A stretch of 54,119 bases of DNA from a bacterium. GTDB lineage: Bacteria; Elusimicrobiota; Elusimicrobia; UBA1565; UBA9628. Within the stretch, counting starts at the first letter, position 1. Every line of letters starts with the position of its first letter. This document shows, piece by piece, positions 8,969-17,689 of the stretch. The position numbers were made by a program, and so were the translations under genes. The notes under the pieces were generated by a model. The model ran no database searches and had not been told where the DNA came from. It saw nothing but the letters and a program-made list of their open reading frames with translations. The stretch is taken from assembly GCA_021846045.1 (NCBI GenBank), contig JAJZCM010000006.1:1-54119 (forward strand), written 5' to 3'.

Positions 8969-11104
8969 TCAATCGCCGGTGCCGCAATCAAGTACGACTT
9001 CTTTGATCTTTCGGCCATCCAAAAAACGCCGCCAATCTTTCTCCTCAACGCCTACTCCTTTTGTATATTTCATGTAGAATTCTCTATTTACAGGGTTTTC
9101 CCAATCAAGGCCAATGGAGACAATATTTTTCTCAGCAAGAGCATTTTTCGCGACCTTGGCAAAGAATTCCGGAGCGACAATTTCTGGATATATGCCTTCT
9201 ATCGGGCGTTTAAGAACAGCGATATCGCCCGATTTTAGAAACTCGTCTCTTCGGCGGGTTTTCTCGGAATCGAACCGAACTTCTCGCACGTAATCATCAA
9301 TCATTGGGCGGAGATCCGGCGGGGATTTCTTAATCTCCTCCGACAATATCTCCAACGTTTTATTATTGGGGTACATGCGAAAATTGCCTACCAGCCAATA
9401 GTAAGCCCTTGGAGAAAAACTCACCCACCGCTTAATCTGTTGCTCGCTGATTTTATCGGCATCGTAATAGTATTTGTATGAACATCCCTCGTTGCTTGTA
9501 TCGTTGTAGGTATAGGTCGCCGGTTTTTTAAACATTGAAGGCGCGTCACGGTCCAATTTTAATCTCTGCAGCATCGTCTTTGCCGTAAATTTCACCCCTG
9601 AGCTAATCTTGGGCAAACTGACTATGCGCCGGCAAAAAGACTCTTTCTGCGCGCTGCTTGTCGCTAGGGAAAAAAGATATTGTTCGGCCGCAAGGTCGTA
9701 AGGGCCCCCATCGTCCGATCCCGCCTTACCGTTCCAGGCGCCGGGGTAGTCCCCGATAATTTGCAACAGGTATTGAATTTTCTTGGCGCGATTGGATTCT
9801 CCATCCGCGAGGTAATACAGCGCTTCGGGCCTCGTTTGCCCAATCCACCACCCATCCCAGGCGAAATCCATATTTGGGTATCGCGTGGCGAAGGTCAGCG
9901 CAAGCCTGCGGCCCTTCTCTGATTTGCCGTAAATCCTCAATAATCCCGCCATGGCGCTTCCCAAAATTGAATAGTTCCCCACAATGTCGCCGTGAACCAG
10001 AAGATTGGGATCGTCATAGCGATGCAGGATGGCCTCCATCTCCCCAGCCGCGCGGTTTGTTCTGCGCTCGGTGACGTCCCCGAGAGACAACCACTGATCA
10101 TAAATCCTGCTTAGGAAAAGGCGGGCATACGGTTCAATGGGACTTCCCTTGGACGCGCCGCTTAACGGGTCATCGATGGGAAATTTCGCCCCTGGAATAT
10201 CAATGGCGGATTGAAAGGCTTTTACGGATATTCCCTGGCCGTCGGGGATCGCGCGCACCGTTTTGCTGCAGTGCCGGCCGGCTATAAAATACAGATAGGC
10301 GCGCCAGTCGGGGTCCTTTGATTTCTTCGCGCCGGAAAGAATCTCATCCGTCGTACGTTCATATCGATCTAAATTTTTGTTTACTGAATCAAAAGGCGGG
10401 GAAAAACCGGCTTTGACGTCCGTAGTCGCCTGCGCGACTAATTCCGACGGCGTTTCCTCGATTTCCGGCGTGTTCTTCGAGAGTAATCGCCCTACGTCGT
10501 TAAAATCCTCTTTTCCCGCATCCATGAATCGTTTGCGGTTTTCCGGGGAAACATTCGTCCGCAACAAGCGCCTATTGGCATTGGAAGCGGCCTGCGCGAA
10601 ATCCATGAAGTGCGATTGAATTAAATCATAAATCTCGCGGATCCGCCGTTTATCGGCTTCGGATGGATTATGAAGCAACACAGCCCGCATGTCTTTCAGG
10701 CAGATGTGGACTATCTCTACGAGGGGGAGAGGAGCGAACCCGGTACCTATGCTTTTCTCCATAAAAAGGTAGTTCTCCAACGGTTGTGATTGCGGCCAAT
10801 GGTTAATCATCGTCTCAAAGAATTCTTTGAACGCGGGAAGCGAGGCGGAAAAGTCGCCGCGGACATGCGCTTGATAAGCCTTGGAGACGATGGGCTGGAT
10901 TAAATGCGCTAAAGCGAGCGAGTCGGTGGGAATCCGCGAGGCTTTTTGGCCGGAGAGCCCAAACATTTGATGGATGTCAAAGGCTGAATATTTCATGTGG
11001 AACACAGGCGGGTTTTGAGATTGGTCTTGCGGATTATTTTGACCGAAGGCCGCGAGATCTCCCGAGACGGCCAACAATCCCGCGATTAAAAATATTTTCT
11101 TCAT
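8969..11104 (-). CDS. Large exported helical protein, unknown function
   Basis: A 711-residue protein with a signal peptide (MKKIFLIAGLLAVSGDLAAFG) and a good SD (GGGAGG) 5 nt before the ATG at 11104. The mature part looks mostly alpha-helical, with TPR-like spacing but no repeat I can assign firmly. It is rich in aromatic residues (KPATYTYNDTSNEGCSYKYYYD). I do not recognise the family. It lies 142 nt upstream of the NHL/transglutaminase gene on the same strand, so a shared envelope role is possible. Confidence 0.75.
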   Translation of the reverse strand: MKKIFLIAGLLAVSGDLAAFGQNNPQDQSQNPPVFHMKYSAFDIHQMFGLSGQKASRIPTDSLALAHLIQPIVSKAYQAHVRGDFSASLPAFKEFFETMINHWPQSQPLENYLFMEKSIGTGFAPLPLVEIVHICLKDMRAVLLHNPSEADKRRIREIYDLIQSHFMDFAQAASNANRRLLRTNVSPENRKRFMDAGKEDFNDVGRLLSKNTPEIEETPSELVAQATTDVKAGFSPPFDSVNKNLDRYERTTDEILSGAKKSKDPDWRAYLYFIAGRHCSKTVRAIPDGQGISVKAFQSAIDIPGAKFPIDDPLSGASKGSPIEPYARLFLSRIYDQWLSLGDVTERRTNRAAGEMEAILHRYDDPNLLVHGDIVGNYSILGSAMAGLLRIYGKSEKGRRLALTFATRYPNMDFAWDGWWIGQTRPEALYYLADGESNRAKKIQYLLQIIGDYPGAWNGKAGSDDGGPYDLAAEQYLFSLATSSAQKESFCRRIVSLPKISSGVKFTAKTMLQRLKLDRDAPSMFKKPATYTYNDTSNEGCSYKYYYDADKISEQQIKRWVSFSPRAYYWLVGNFRMYPNNKTLEILSEEIKKSPPDLRPMIDDYVREVRFDSEKTRRRDEFLKSGDIAVLKRPIEGIYPEIVAPEFFAKVAKNALAEKNIVSIGLDWENPVNREFYMKYTKGVGVEEKDWRRFLDGRKIKEVVLDCGTGD

Positions 11105-11187
11105 GATATCCTCCCGTTGAAACGGGTGTATGACTTCGGTCTCGGGAATTTTCCCTGGGAATGAGAAATAAGAGGACCAGTAAAATT

Positions 11188-11215
11188 CGTCATTCCGGCT
11201 TTCGCCGGAATGACG
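11188..11215. repeat. Palindromic repeat, family C (solo copy)
   Basis: Perfect 12-bp inverted repeat CGTCATTCCGGC with a 4-nt loop, between divergent genes. It belongs to the common REP-like class whose translation reads like VIPAKAGIQ or FRRNDE. Other copies here are at 11400-11493, 18144-18171, 19375-19445 and 48811-48936. The rest of 11105-11396 is AT-richer and shows nothing else I can name. Confidence 0.85.
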
Positions 11216-11399
11216 GCCATTTTATTGATGCGAACCGTCAAAACGATCGTTTCCGGAGCGAGTGGATGCCCTTATCTGCATTTCTACTAAAATATTATGA
11301 AAATATAGACACGAAAAATCAAGCGAGATGGTAGTTCTGCGCCCGTCAAACATGGGTTTCAGGAAAAACAAAATTTAAAATGGTATTCTGTTTAAAATG

Positions 11400-11493
11400 G
11401 TAACTACTCACGTCACCCCGACGAAAGTCGGGGTCCAGAGCAGCAATCTTCTGGATTCCGGCTTTCGCCGGAATGACGAACCTGAGCAGTTAC
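11400..11493. repeat. Composite palindromic element, family C, with terminal inverted repeats
   Basis: A 94-bp unit beginning GTAACTACTCACGTCA. It ends TGACGAACCTGAGCAGTTAC, whose reverse complement matches the beginning apart from small changes. Inside are two hairpins: CCCCGACGAAAGTCGGGG and ATTCCGGCTTTCGCCGGAAT. The first about 55 bp recur in reverse at 48882-48936 with about 3 changes. It lies directly in front of the signal peptide of the next gene and is open in frame with it. Confidence 0.8.
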
Positions 11494-11498
11494 TTAAA

Positions 11499-12518
11499 AT
11501 GTCTCTTGCTAAATTTTTGATTTTTTCCCCCGCATTGTTTTTATCTTCAATCGTATCCGCAGCCGGGGAGCCCCTGGTTGCTTGGAAAAGCCCGCCGCTT
11601 AATTTTGAGGCTGTTGATTTTTCCGTCGCGGACTTTATCGGAGGCAAAGATTCTCAATTGGCGGTAGCCTCCAGCCGGAAAATATTTCTCTACTCATATC
11701 CCCTCATTTCTTCAACCCCTGTTTCGGTCTATTCGATGCCTGAAAGCCAGTCTCGGATTTTGTCTCTGGTTGCCTCATCATTGGGCAAGGGGGCAAAACC
11801 CAAACTTTTCGTGACCTATTATGACGCTTCTTTGGGACAAGTGGGGACCAGTGTATTGGAATTTTCCTTGCTTCAAAAGAACTGGAAGCGTCTGGCCAAA
11901 ATACCGTATGTGGTCCGCGAAATTTCCGGGATAGGGTCAGGGGCGTTGTTTTGCCAACAGCTTTTAGACAACGACTCGTTTCCCATGTCTTCGATTTATC
12001 CCCTGACTTATGAAGGAGGGGCGTATTCCTCGGCCGACAAAAGTTACGGCCAATCTTTATCGCGTTGGCTTTATTCTCAAACCGCAGCTCGCGTAGGAGG
12101 TCAAGATTTTAGGGCCGCGTTGACGAAGGGAAATCGGCTTGAGATTTCTTCGCAAGGCCGGAGATGGACGCTTCCCGGTTCCTACGGGCAATCGGTCAAC
12201 CGCCTGAGATGGCCCGCTTCCAGCTCTCACACCCTTGAGTTCTCACCTCGGATCATCTTCGGCAACGGAGTTCTATTTGTGGTGAAAAACGATTCACGGT
12301 GGGGGATTCTCGCCGAATCGTTTGGAATGTTTGATCGCGGCGGAATTTTTTCCTTTGATTGGAACAATGGGGAGTTTGAGAAGAATTGGGAAACGCATTT
12401 GCCGGGGGCTGTCTCCGATATCGATTTTGTTCGTTCTTCCGATTTCTCAGCGCCTCAAATTGTCGCTTTGTGGGTGGGATCCTCCAAGAAATCGCATTTA
12501 TGGGCATTCAATCTTTAA
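11499..12518 (+). CDS. Exported beta-propeller-like protein, unknown function
   Basis: From the ATG at 11499 the protein is 339 residues with a good signal peptide (MSLAKFLIFSPALFLSSIVSA). The frame is open 34 codons further up to 11397, but those codons are the family C palindromic element (TPTKVGVQ, FRRNDE) and would bury the signal peptide, so I prefer 11499. There is no clear SD. Phrases such as VADFIGGKDSQLAVASS and SDIDFVRSSDFSAPQIVALW resemble FG-GAP/VCBS propeller blades. It overlaps the CbiX-like gene by 19 nt. Confidence 0.7.
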   Translation: MSLAKFLIFSPALFLSSIVSAAGEPLVAWKSPPLNFEAVDFSVADFIGGKDSQLAVASSRKIFLYSYPLISSTPVSVYSMPESQSRILSLVASSLGKGAKPKLFVTYYDASLGQVGTSVLEFSLLQKNWKRLAKIPYVVREISGIGSGALFCQQLLDNDSFPMSSIYPLTYEGGAYSSADKSYGQSLSRWLYSQTAARVGGQDFRAALTKGNRLEISSQGRRWTLPGSYGQSVNRLRWPASSSHTLEFSPRIIFGNGVLFVVKNDSRWGILAESFGMFDRGGIFSFDWNNGEFEKNWETHLPGAVSDIDFVRSSDFSAPQIVALWVGSSKKSHLWAFNL

Positions 12519-13456
12519 TTTTACTTGTCTCGTTCCAAGCCCTCAGACTTCGCGCCGCCGTGCCGCCGCTTCCTCCCCCAATTTTTGCAGAGCCTTCTTT
12601 TGGCGTTTTAGTTTTAGAGCAGGGTGATGCCCCGCAGTGGGCTGCGACCGCGCGTCAGATTTCAACCGCTTTCATGGCGCGTTTCCCGGTCGCTTTCGCC
12701 TATGGTTTGGCGGATAGAGATGACATGCAGCGCGGAATTGACGCGCTGGAGGCGCGCCGAGTCAAGAAAATTGTCGTGGTCCCGATTTTCTACTCCTCAT
12801 CGGGAAGCGTTATGAAGGAAGTCCGGTACTTATTGGGAATCGGTAAAACCCCCTCCCATAGCCTTTTTAAAACGTATCAGGATTTGGCGGGGCCGCCCCA
12901 AAAGCGTTTGGACATCCATGTCCCTGTCGTCTTGATGCCGACCTTAGATTCTTCGCCGGCGCTAAAAAATATTCTTTTGAGTCGAGTTCTCTCCTCTCGC
13001 CTCGATCGGAAGGGAGAAAATTTGGCGCTAGTTTCGGAATCGCCCAATTCGCCGCGTGACGCAAAAGACTGGAAAGAAACTTTAAATCTTCTCGCACGCC
13101 AAATTAAAAAGCGGGCTGGCTTTAAGTCGGCCCAAGCGTTTTTGTTGAACGAAGGCAATAGCCAGGATGAGACCGAAAAATCGGAAGAGTCGTTTGAGGA
13201 TGAAATCCGAAAACTCAGGCTCAGCGGCCCTGTTTTTATCCTTTCGACGGAGTTGGCGGATGACCTTTTGACGCAGAGGCTCCCCCGGATTCTTTCGGGG
13301 CTTTTAGTTGGCTATAATGGGGAGGCGCTTTTGCCGAATGCGTTGATCGTTTCATGGGTATTAAAATCCGCGCAGAAAGGATCGCGACTGGGCGATATGC
13401 GCAAATATAAAGGAACGGGAAGTTCCGGCCTTATGAATTTTCCGAAAATCCGATGA
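12500..13456 (+). CDS. Exported CbiX-like (sirohydrochlorin chelatase family) protein
   Basis: A 318-residue protein from the ATG at 12500, which is followed by a hydrophobic leader (MGIQSLILLVSF). The central part follows the CbiX/SirB fold: a first strand, GVLVLEQGD, then ALEARRVKKIVVVPIFYSSSGSVMKEV, which matches the second conserved strand-loop. In true chelatases the first motif is usually AHGS with a metal-binding His. Here the equivalent reads EQGD, so that His is missing. Cobalt or iron insertion is therefore doubtful, and a binding or scaffold role is as likely. The frame is open upstream to 12386, inside the previous gene. Confidence 0.65.
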   Translation: MGIQSLILLVSFQALRLRAAVPPLPPPIFAEPSFGVLVLEQGDAPQWAATARQISTAFMARFPVAFAYGLADRDDMQRGIDALEARRVKKIVVVPIFYSSSGSVMKEVRYLLGIGKTPSHSLFKTYQDLAGPPQKRLDIHVPVVLMPTLDSSPALKNILLSRVLSSRLDRKGENLALVSESPNSPRDAKDWKETLNLLARQIKKRAGFKSAQAFLLNEGNSQDETEKSEESFEDEIRKLRLSGPVFILSTELADDLLTQRLPRILSGLLVGYNGEALLPNALIVSWVLKSAQKGSRLGDMRKYKGTGSSGLMNFPKIR

Positions 13457-13465
13457 GGGGGGAAA

Positions 13466-14197
13466 ATGAGCATTCCTGATGGGGGGACGCCGGTTTTAGA
13501 TCGAGGTTTTGTCCGGTTGGTTGATTTTATGGGAGGAGATCTTGCCGTGGTTCAATCGGCGCGGGTGTCCTATGCTTCCGATTCCAAAGGCGAGGCGGCA
13601 GACCGCAAGCTAATCAACTATCTCTTAAAAAACGATCACATGACGCCCTTTGAACAGTCCGTGTTCAAATTTCATGTCTCCTGCCCAATTTTTGTCATGC
13701 GGCAATGGATTCGACACCGGATGGCCTCCTATAATGAAATCTCCGGGCGCTATACCGAGGTTAAGGATGAATTTTATATTCCAAAAGTTTGGCGCGGGCA
13801 GGACACGAAAAATAAACAAGGTTCGGTCGAAGCGAATGTTCCGCATGAGGAATTGACGCAATTATTGGACCAGCAAGTTCGCGCCTGTTATGAGACTTAC
13901 CAGAAACTTTTAAGTTTAGGCGCGGCCCGTGAAATGGCGAGGATTATTCTCCCTCTTAACGGCTACACGCAGTTTTATTGGACGATTAACGCGCGCAGTC
14001 TGATGAATTTCGTCGCGTTGAGAGCGGACGCTCACGCGCAATGGGAAATTCAAAAATACGCGGAAGCGATAGCCGTTTTTTTTGAGAATAAAATGCCCTG
14101 GACGTTTGCGGCTTTCTTGGGCCATGTCTGGAAAGGCGTCAACCCTGTTTTAGACGGGTTCAAGAAAGAATTGAATCTAGGGCTCGTTACGAAATAA
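13466..14197 (+). CDS. thyX: Flavin-dependent thymidylate synthase
   Basis: ThyX makes dTMP from dUMP using FADH2 and methylene-tetrahydrofolate. The 243-residue protein contains the signature RHRxxSxxxxSxR at residues 83-95 (RHRMASYNEISGR), with PFEQSVFKFHV before it. The start has GAGGGGGG directly upstream. It begins 9 nt after the CbiX-like gene. The last codons and the TAA stop (14195-14197) lie inside the left arm of a 267-bp inverted-repeat element, so the native C-terminus may have been replaced. Confidence 0.96.
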   Translation: MSIPDGGTPVLDRGFVRLVDFMGGDLAVVQSARVSYASDSKGEAADRKLINYLLKNDHMTPFEQSVFKFHVSCPIFVMRQWIRHRMASYNEISGRYTEVKDEFYIPKVWRGQDTKNKQGSVEANVPHEELTQLLDQQVRACYETYQKLLSLGAAREMARIILPLNGYTQFYWTINARSLMNFVALRADAHAQWEIQKYAEAIAVFFENKMPWTFAAFLGHVWKGVNPVLDGFKKELNLGLVTK

Positions 14198-14446
14198 ATG
14201 ACACACTTCGGAGGTTCGATGTTGAGACGATTTCAAGAAGCGACGACCGCGCATAGCTTAAGCTATGCAAGGAAGGAGCGACAAAGAAATCGTCCAAGAG
14301 CGAACCTCCCCGAAGGGCCGGGGCGCTTTTGGGCTACGCCTTCGTCGTTCGTCGCTCACATAGCTCAAGCTATGCTCGCTCCTCACTTCTCGGCTCGCGC
14401 CAAAATCGCCTCCGGCGAAGTATGCCAGTTATTTCTTAACGAGCCC
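14180..14446. mobile_element. MITE-like inverted-repeat element, family D
   Basis: A 267-bp imperfect giant palindrome. The left arm starts GGGCTCGTTACGAAATAAAT. The right arm, read on the other strand, starts GGGCTCGTTAAGAAATAACT, and similarity continues about 36 bp to CTTCGGAGG or CTTCGCCGGAGG. Inside are two secondary hairpins. One is bounded by GGAGGTTCG...GACGATTTC and GAAATCGTC...CGAACCTCC, with GCATAGCTTAAGCTATGC at its tip. The other contains CATAGCTCAAGCTATG. No transposase is present. A 90-codon open frame across it is a by-product of the repeat structure. It separates thyX from the HlyD-like gene. Confidence 0.8.
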
Positions 14447-14466
14447 TTTGAGCCGACTTTGAAAAC

Positions 14467-15492
14467 ATGATTTGGCTATTTAGTTTGGCGCTCTTTTCTT
14501 CTTCGCTTTTCGCGCAAAGCGTTGCCGTCGCCAGAATATCGGACATCACCATTCCGGTTCAAGGTTCGATCGTCTTTGAAAATCAAGAACAATTGAAGGC
14601 CCCATTCGATGGCCAAGTCGAGACGGCGGATGCCCAAGAACAAACCTGGGTTAAGGCCGGCCAACCCTTGGCTTATTTGACGGATATAAAGACGGCGGCC
14701 CTTTTAAAATATAGGGGAATGACTCCCAAACAGGCGGTGCTCGATCGCTGGAAGTCGGTGTATTCCTTGACGAAAGTTTCCTGCCCTCAGGATTGTCTGA
14801 TCATGCGCCGTTTTATATCGGAGGGGCAGGGCATTAAGACCGGAGATTCGCTGTTTAGGGTGGCCTATCGAGTCGCTTTGGTGGGCAAAATTTCTCCGGA
14901 ATACGCCCGCTACGTGAAAAACGGACAGGATTTGTTTTTTTGGCACGGTTCCGATACCTTGAGAAAAAAGAAGACCGACGTTCAGAATTATTCTTTGAAT
15001 AAAACAACAGCGCCGCCCTTTGGGGTTTTCACGAGCTTCATTTCCGTCCAACATTATCCCCGACAGCTTCAATGGACGGGGCGCATTACCTTGGCTCAGA
15101 ACGTCTTATCGGCTCCGACTTCCTCGCTCATTACCTACCAAGGGAAGGTTTTTTTGCCGATGGAAATCGTTTCAGGGATTACGACGAAGGAACTTACTGA
15201 AATCAAAGCCTCAGAGGCTCTGTCCGATCACAGTCCGATTTTGGTTTTAAGCGACGCCCAATTTAACAAGGCTTTTAGGTTTGATCCCAAGCGCGCTTTA
15301 TCCTTGTTGCCGGCCACCTCGATTGCCCCGATGGCTTCCCCGGTTTCTTCTTCCGATCAGCCGGCGGTTCAAACGGGAAGCCCGAAAAAGCCCGAAGGTC
15401 CTTCTCTTTGGCAAAGACTCAAAGCGGTTAAGCCTTTGCCCACTCGCAATCAGCAAAGACAATCCAACTCGGATGAAGACTATGGCTATTGA
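14467..15492 (+). CDS. Exported HlyD/biotinyl-lipoyl-like protein
   Basis: A 341-residue protein with a signal peptide (MIWLFSLALFSSSLFAQS). A barrel-sandwich hybrid domain at about 25-75 and 115-150 shows LKAPFDGQVE...VKAGQPLAYL and ISEGQGIKTGDSLFRVA, the usual halves of membrane-fusion (HlyD/RND adaptor) proteins. There is no long coiled-coil hairpin and no cognate efflux pump beside it. It may be a degenerate adaptor or a stand-alone periplasmic protein. The C-terminus is low-complexity and charged. The glgC start overlaps its 3' end by 11 nt. Confidence 0.65.
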   Translation: MIWLFSLALFSSSLFAQSVAVARISDITIPVQGSIVFENQEQLKAPFDGQVETADAQEQTWVKAGQPLAYLTDIKTAALLKYRGMTPKQAVLDRWKSVYSLTKVSCPQDCLIMRRFISEGQGIKTGDSLFRVAYRVALVGKISPEYARYVKNGQDLFFWHGSDTLRKKKTDVQNYSLNKTTAPPFGVFTSFISVQHYPRQLQWTGRITLAQNVLSAPTSSLITYQGKVFLPMEIVSGITTKELTEIKASEALSDHSPILVLSDAQFNKAFRFDPKRALSLLPATSIAPMASPVSSSDQPAVQTGSPKKPEGPSLWQRLKAVKPLPTRNQQRQSNSDEDYGY

Positions 15493-16714
15493 ACCGACGA
15501 AGCGCGTTTTAGCTCTGATTTTGGCCGGAGGCCGCGGGGAAAGGCTTTATCCCTTGACCGTCAGCCGTCCAAAACCATCGGTTCCCTTCGGCGGGAAACA
15601 TCGCATCGTTGATTTCGTGTTGTCTAACTGCATCAACTCCGGCGTGCAGTCCATTTACGTTTTAGTGCAGTATATGTCGCAAAGCCTGATTGAGTATCTG
15701 CGTTCAAGCTGGCGTACTGTGGGGCTTACGCGCGAACAATTCATCGCCTTGGTTCCTCCTCAGATGCGTTTGGGCCAGAATTGGTATCAAGGAACGGCGG
15801 ACGCGGTTCGTCAAAATCTCAATTTAATTTATGATTTTGATCCGGATATCGTCGCGGTATTCGGCTCGGACCATATTTATCGGATGGACATCGGCCAAAT
15901 GATCCATTTCCACCTGAAAAGAGAAGCTGATATCACGGTTTCAGCCATTCCCGTTCCTGTTGAGAGGGCTCAGGGATTTGGCATTATCGAAACCGATGAA
16001 GAAGGCAAAATTTTGTCTTTTGTCGAGAAGCCAAAAATCGCGAAACCGATGCCGACAGACGCTTCACGCGCGTATGCCTCAATGGGAAATTACTTGTTTT
16101 CAACGGACGCCCTAGTGTCGGTTCTCTCCGATAAGACGTTGGGCGCGGGGGCTGAATTTGATTTCGGCAAATCCGTTCTACCCGCCGTTCACAAAAAAAT
16201 GCGGACCTATGCTTATGATTTTGCGATGAATACTCTTCCGGGGCTCAAATCTCATGAAGAAAAAGCTTATTGGCGGGATGTCGGAACCATCGAGAGCTTT
16301 TATCAGTCGCACATGGATATCTTGGGGGAATGTCCGCGCTTTGATTTGAATAACCATCGTTGGCCCATTCATTCGGAACGCCATGACGGCCCACCGGCCA
16401 GGATTTTAGACGGGCGCTTGATTAATTCCGTTATCGGAGACGGGTCGTTGATAGAGAAATCAAGCATTACCCGGTCCATCTTGGGGCACGGCGTTGAAAT
16501 TGAGGAAGGCGCGATCATCGAAGATTCGATTATCATGGATTTTTGCCGCATAGGGCGGGGCGCCCACTTGAAACGGGTAATTGTGGACCGGTTTAACGCG
16601 ATTGCCCCTCAATCCATGATCGGATACGACCGCGAAATGGATGCCCGGCGCTATTTTGTCGATTCATCGGGGATTGTCGTCATTGCCCGAGGTAAAACGC
16701 CGGGAAGGGTTTAG
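15482..16714 (+). CDS. glgC: Glucose-1-phosphate adenylyltransferase
   Basis: GlgC makes ADP-glucose for glycogen synthesis. The 410-residue protein starts MAIEPTKRVLALILAGGRGE and contains the pyrophosphorylase motif GGRGERLYPLT, RPKPSVPFGGKHRIVDF, and WYQGTADAVRQN. A left-handed beta-helix C-terminus has isoleucine/glycine hexapeptides (SVIGDGSLIEKSSITRSILG). I chose the ATG at 15482. An ATG at 15473 is a near alternative. The frame is open further upstream but that part overlaps the HlyD-like gene. No other glycogen gene is in view. Confidence 0.95.
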   Translation: MAIEPTKRVLALILAGGRGERLYPLTVSRPKPSVPFGGKHRIVDFVLSNCINSGVQSIYVLVQYMSQSLIEYLRSSWRTVGLTREQFIALVPPQMRLGQNWYQGTADAVRQNLNLIYDFDPDIVAVFGSDHIYRMDIGQMIHFHLKREADITVSAIPVPVERAQGFGIIETDEEGKILSFVEKPKIAKPMPTDASRAYASMGNYLFSTDALVSVLSDKTLGAGAEFDFGKSVLPAVHKKMRTYAYDFAMNTLPGLKSHEEKAYWRDVGTIESFYQSHMDILGECPRFDLNNHRWPIHSERHDGPPARILDGRLINSVIGDGSLIEKSSITRSILGHGVEIEEGAIIEDSIIMDFCRIGRGAHLKRVIVDRFNAIAPQSMIGYDREMDARRYFVDSSGIVVIARGKTPGRV

Positions 16715-16726
16715 GAGACTTAGTCC

Positions 16727-17683
16727 TTGATTAAAAAGAAAATTCAGATTCGATCCGCAGACGAAGCGGTCGGACTTTTAGGCGAGGCTGATTCCGCTTT
16801 GCGCGAAATGCAAAGCCATTATGGGGTACAGCTTTTTTTGCGCCAGGATTCGGATTCTAAAGAGCTGGTTTTATGGGTTAAAGGAAATTCAACGCGGGTG
16901 GAGCGGGCGATGAAAAAGATCAAGCAGAAACTCAGTGATTTGCGTGGAGAGGCGGAGAGCGAGAACTTTCCCTCGGGGTTTTCCCGCGAGCATATTCCCG
17001 CTGAAACAGACAGCCAAGAGGCTTACCGGACTTCTTTCGGAAAAATGATTTCTCCACGGACGCCCAATCAGGGGCGCTATATCGAATCCATTGAAAAGCA
17101 TGATCTGGTTTTTGGAATCGGGCCTGCGGGAACCGGAAAAACTTTCTTGGCCGTCGCTTGCGCTCTTAAGGCATTGGATATGCGGCAAATCCAACGCATT
17201 ATCGTGACTCGCCCGGTGGTCGAGGCGGGGGAAAAGCTGGGGTTTCTGCCAGGCGATCTTTTAGAAAAAGTTGACCCTTATCTGAGGCCGATCTACGACT
17301 CTTTTTACTCTCTATTAGGGCCCGAGCGTTTTAGAATGTGGCGGGAATCGGAAGTCTTGGAGATTGTCCCATTGGCTTATATGCGCGGGCGCACGTTTGA
17401 GAATGCCTTCATTATTCTAGACGAAGCTCAAAATACGACTCCAGAACAAATGAAGATGTTTTTAACGCGTATGGGACGAGGTTCCAAAGCGGTTGTGACC
17501 GGAGACGTCACTCAAACAGACTTGATTTCGATTAAGGCCTCGGGCTTGGTCCAAATTTCTGAAATCCTTAAAAATGTCGAGGGCGTTGTCTTCCATCATT
17601 TCACCCAGGAAGACGTGATTCGCCACCCCCTGATAAAAAACATCCTCAGCGCCTATGAGAAATGGGAAAAGCGCCGCGGATAA
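16727..17683 (+). CDS. phoH: PhoH-family ATPase
   Basis: A 318-residue PhoH-like P-loop NTPase with a TTG start preceded by GGAG. The N-terminal about 75 residues resemble the KH-like domain of this family. Walker A is GPAGTGKT at 132-139, and Walker B is FIILDEAQN, with TGDVTQTDL as the sensor region. PhoH proteins are RNA-linked ATPases that commonly precede ybeY, as here (6 nt gap), which supports a ribosome or RNA quality-control role. Confidence 0.93.
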   Translation: MIKKKIQIRSADEAVGLLGEADSALREMQSHYGVQLFLRQDSDSKELVLWVKGNSTRVERAMKKIKQKLSDLRGEAESENFPSGFSREHIPAETDSQEAYRTSFGKMISPRTPNQGRYIESIEKHDLVFGIGPAGTGKTFLAVACALKALDMRQIQRIIVTRPVVEAGEKLGFLPGDLLEKVDPYLRPIYDSFYSLLGPERFRMWRESEVLEIVPLAYMRGRTFENAFIILDEAQNTTPEQMKMFLTRMGRGSKAVVTGDVTQTDLISIKASGLVQISEILKNVEGVVFHHFTQEDVIRHPLIKNILSAYEKWEKRRG

Positions 17684-17689
17684 ATAGGG

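Noticed and set aside
8969-11104. Assignment of the 711-residue protein as a TPR protein
   Set aside because: Helical spacing is suggestive but the canonical W/G/Y/A/P positions cannot be aligned for successive repeats.
11397-11498. Longer N-terminus for the propeller-like protein
   Set aside because: These 34 codons are the family C palindromic element and would put charged residues before the signal peptide; the ATG at 11499 is preferred.
14198-14470. 90-codon open frame between thyX and the HlyD-like gene
   Set aside because: It lies almost wholly in the family D inverted repeat and its sequence follows the repeat structure; no coding signal or SD.
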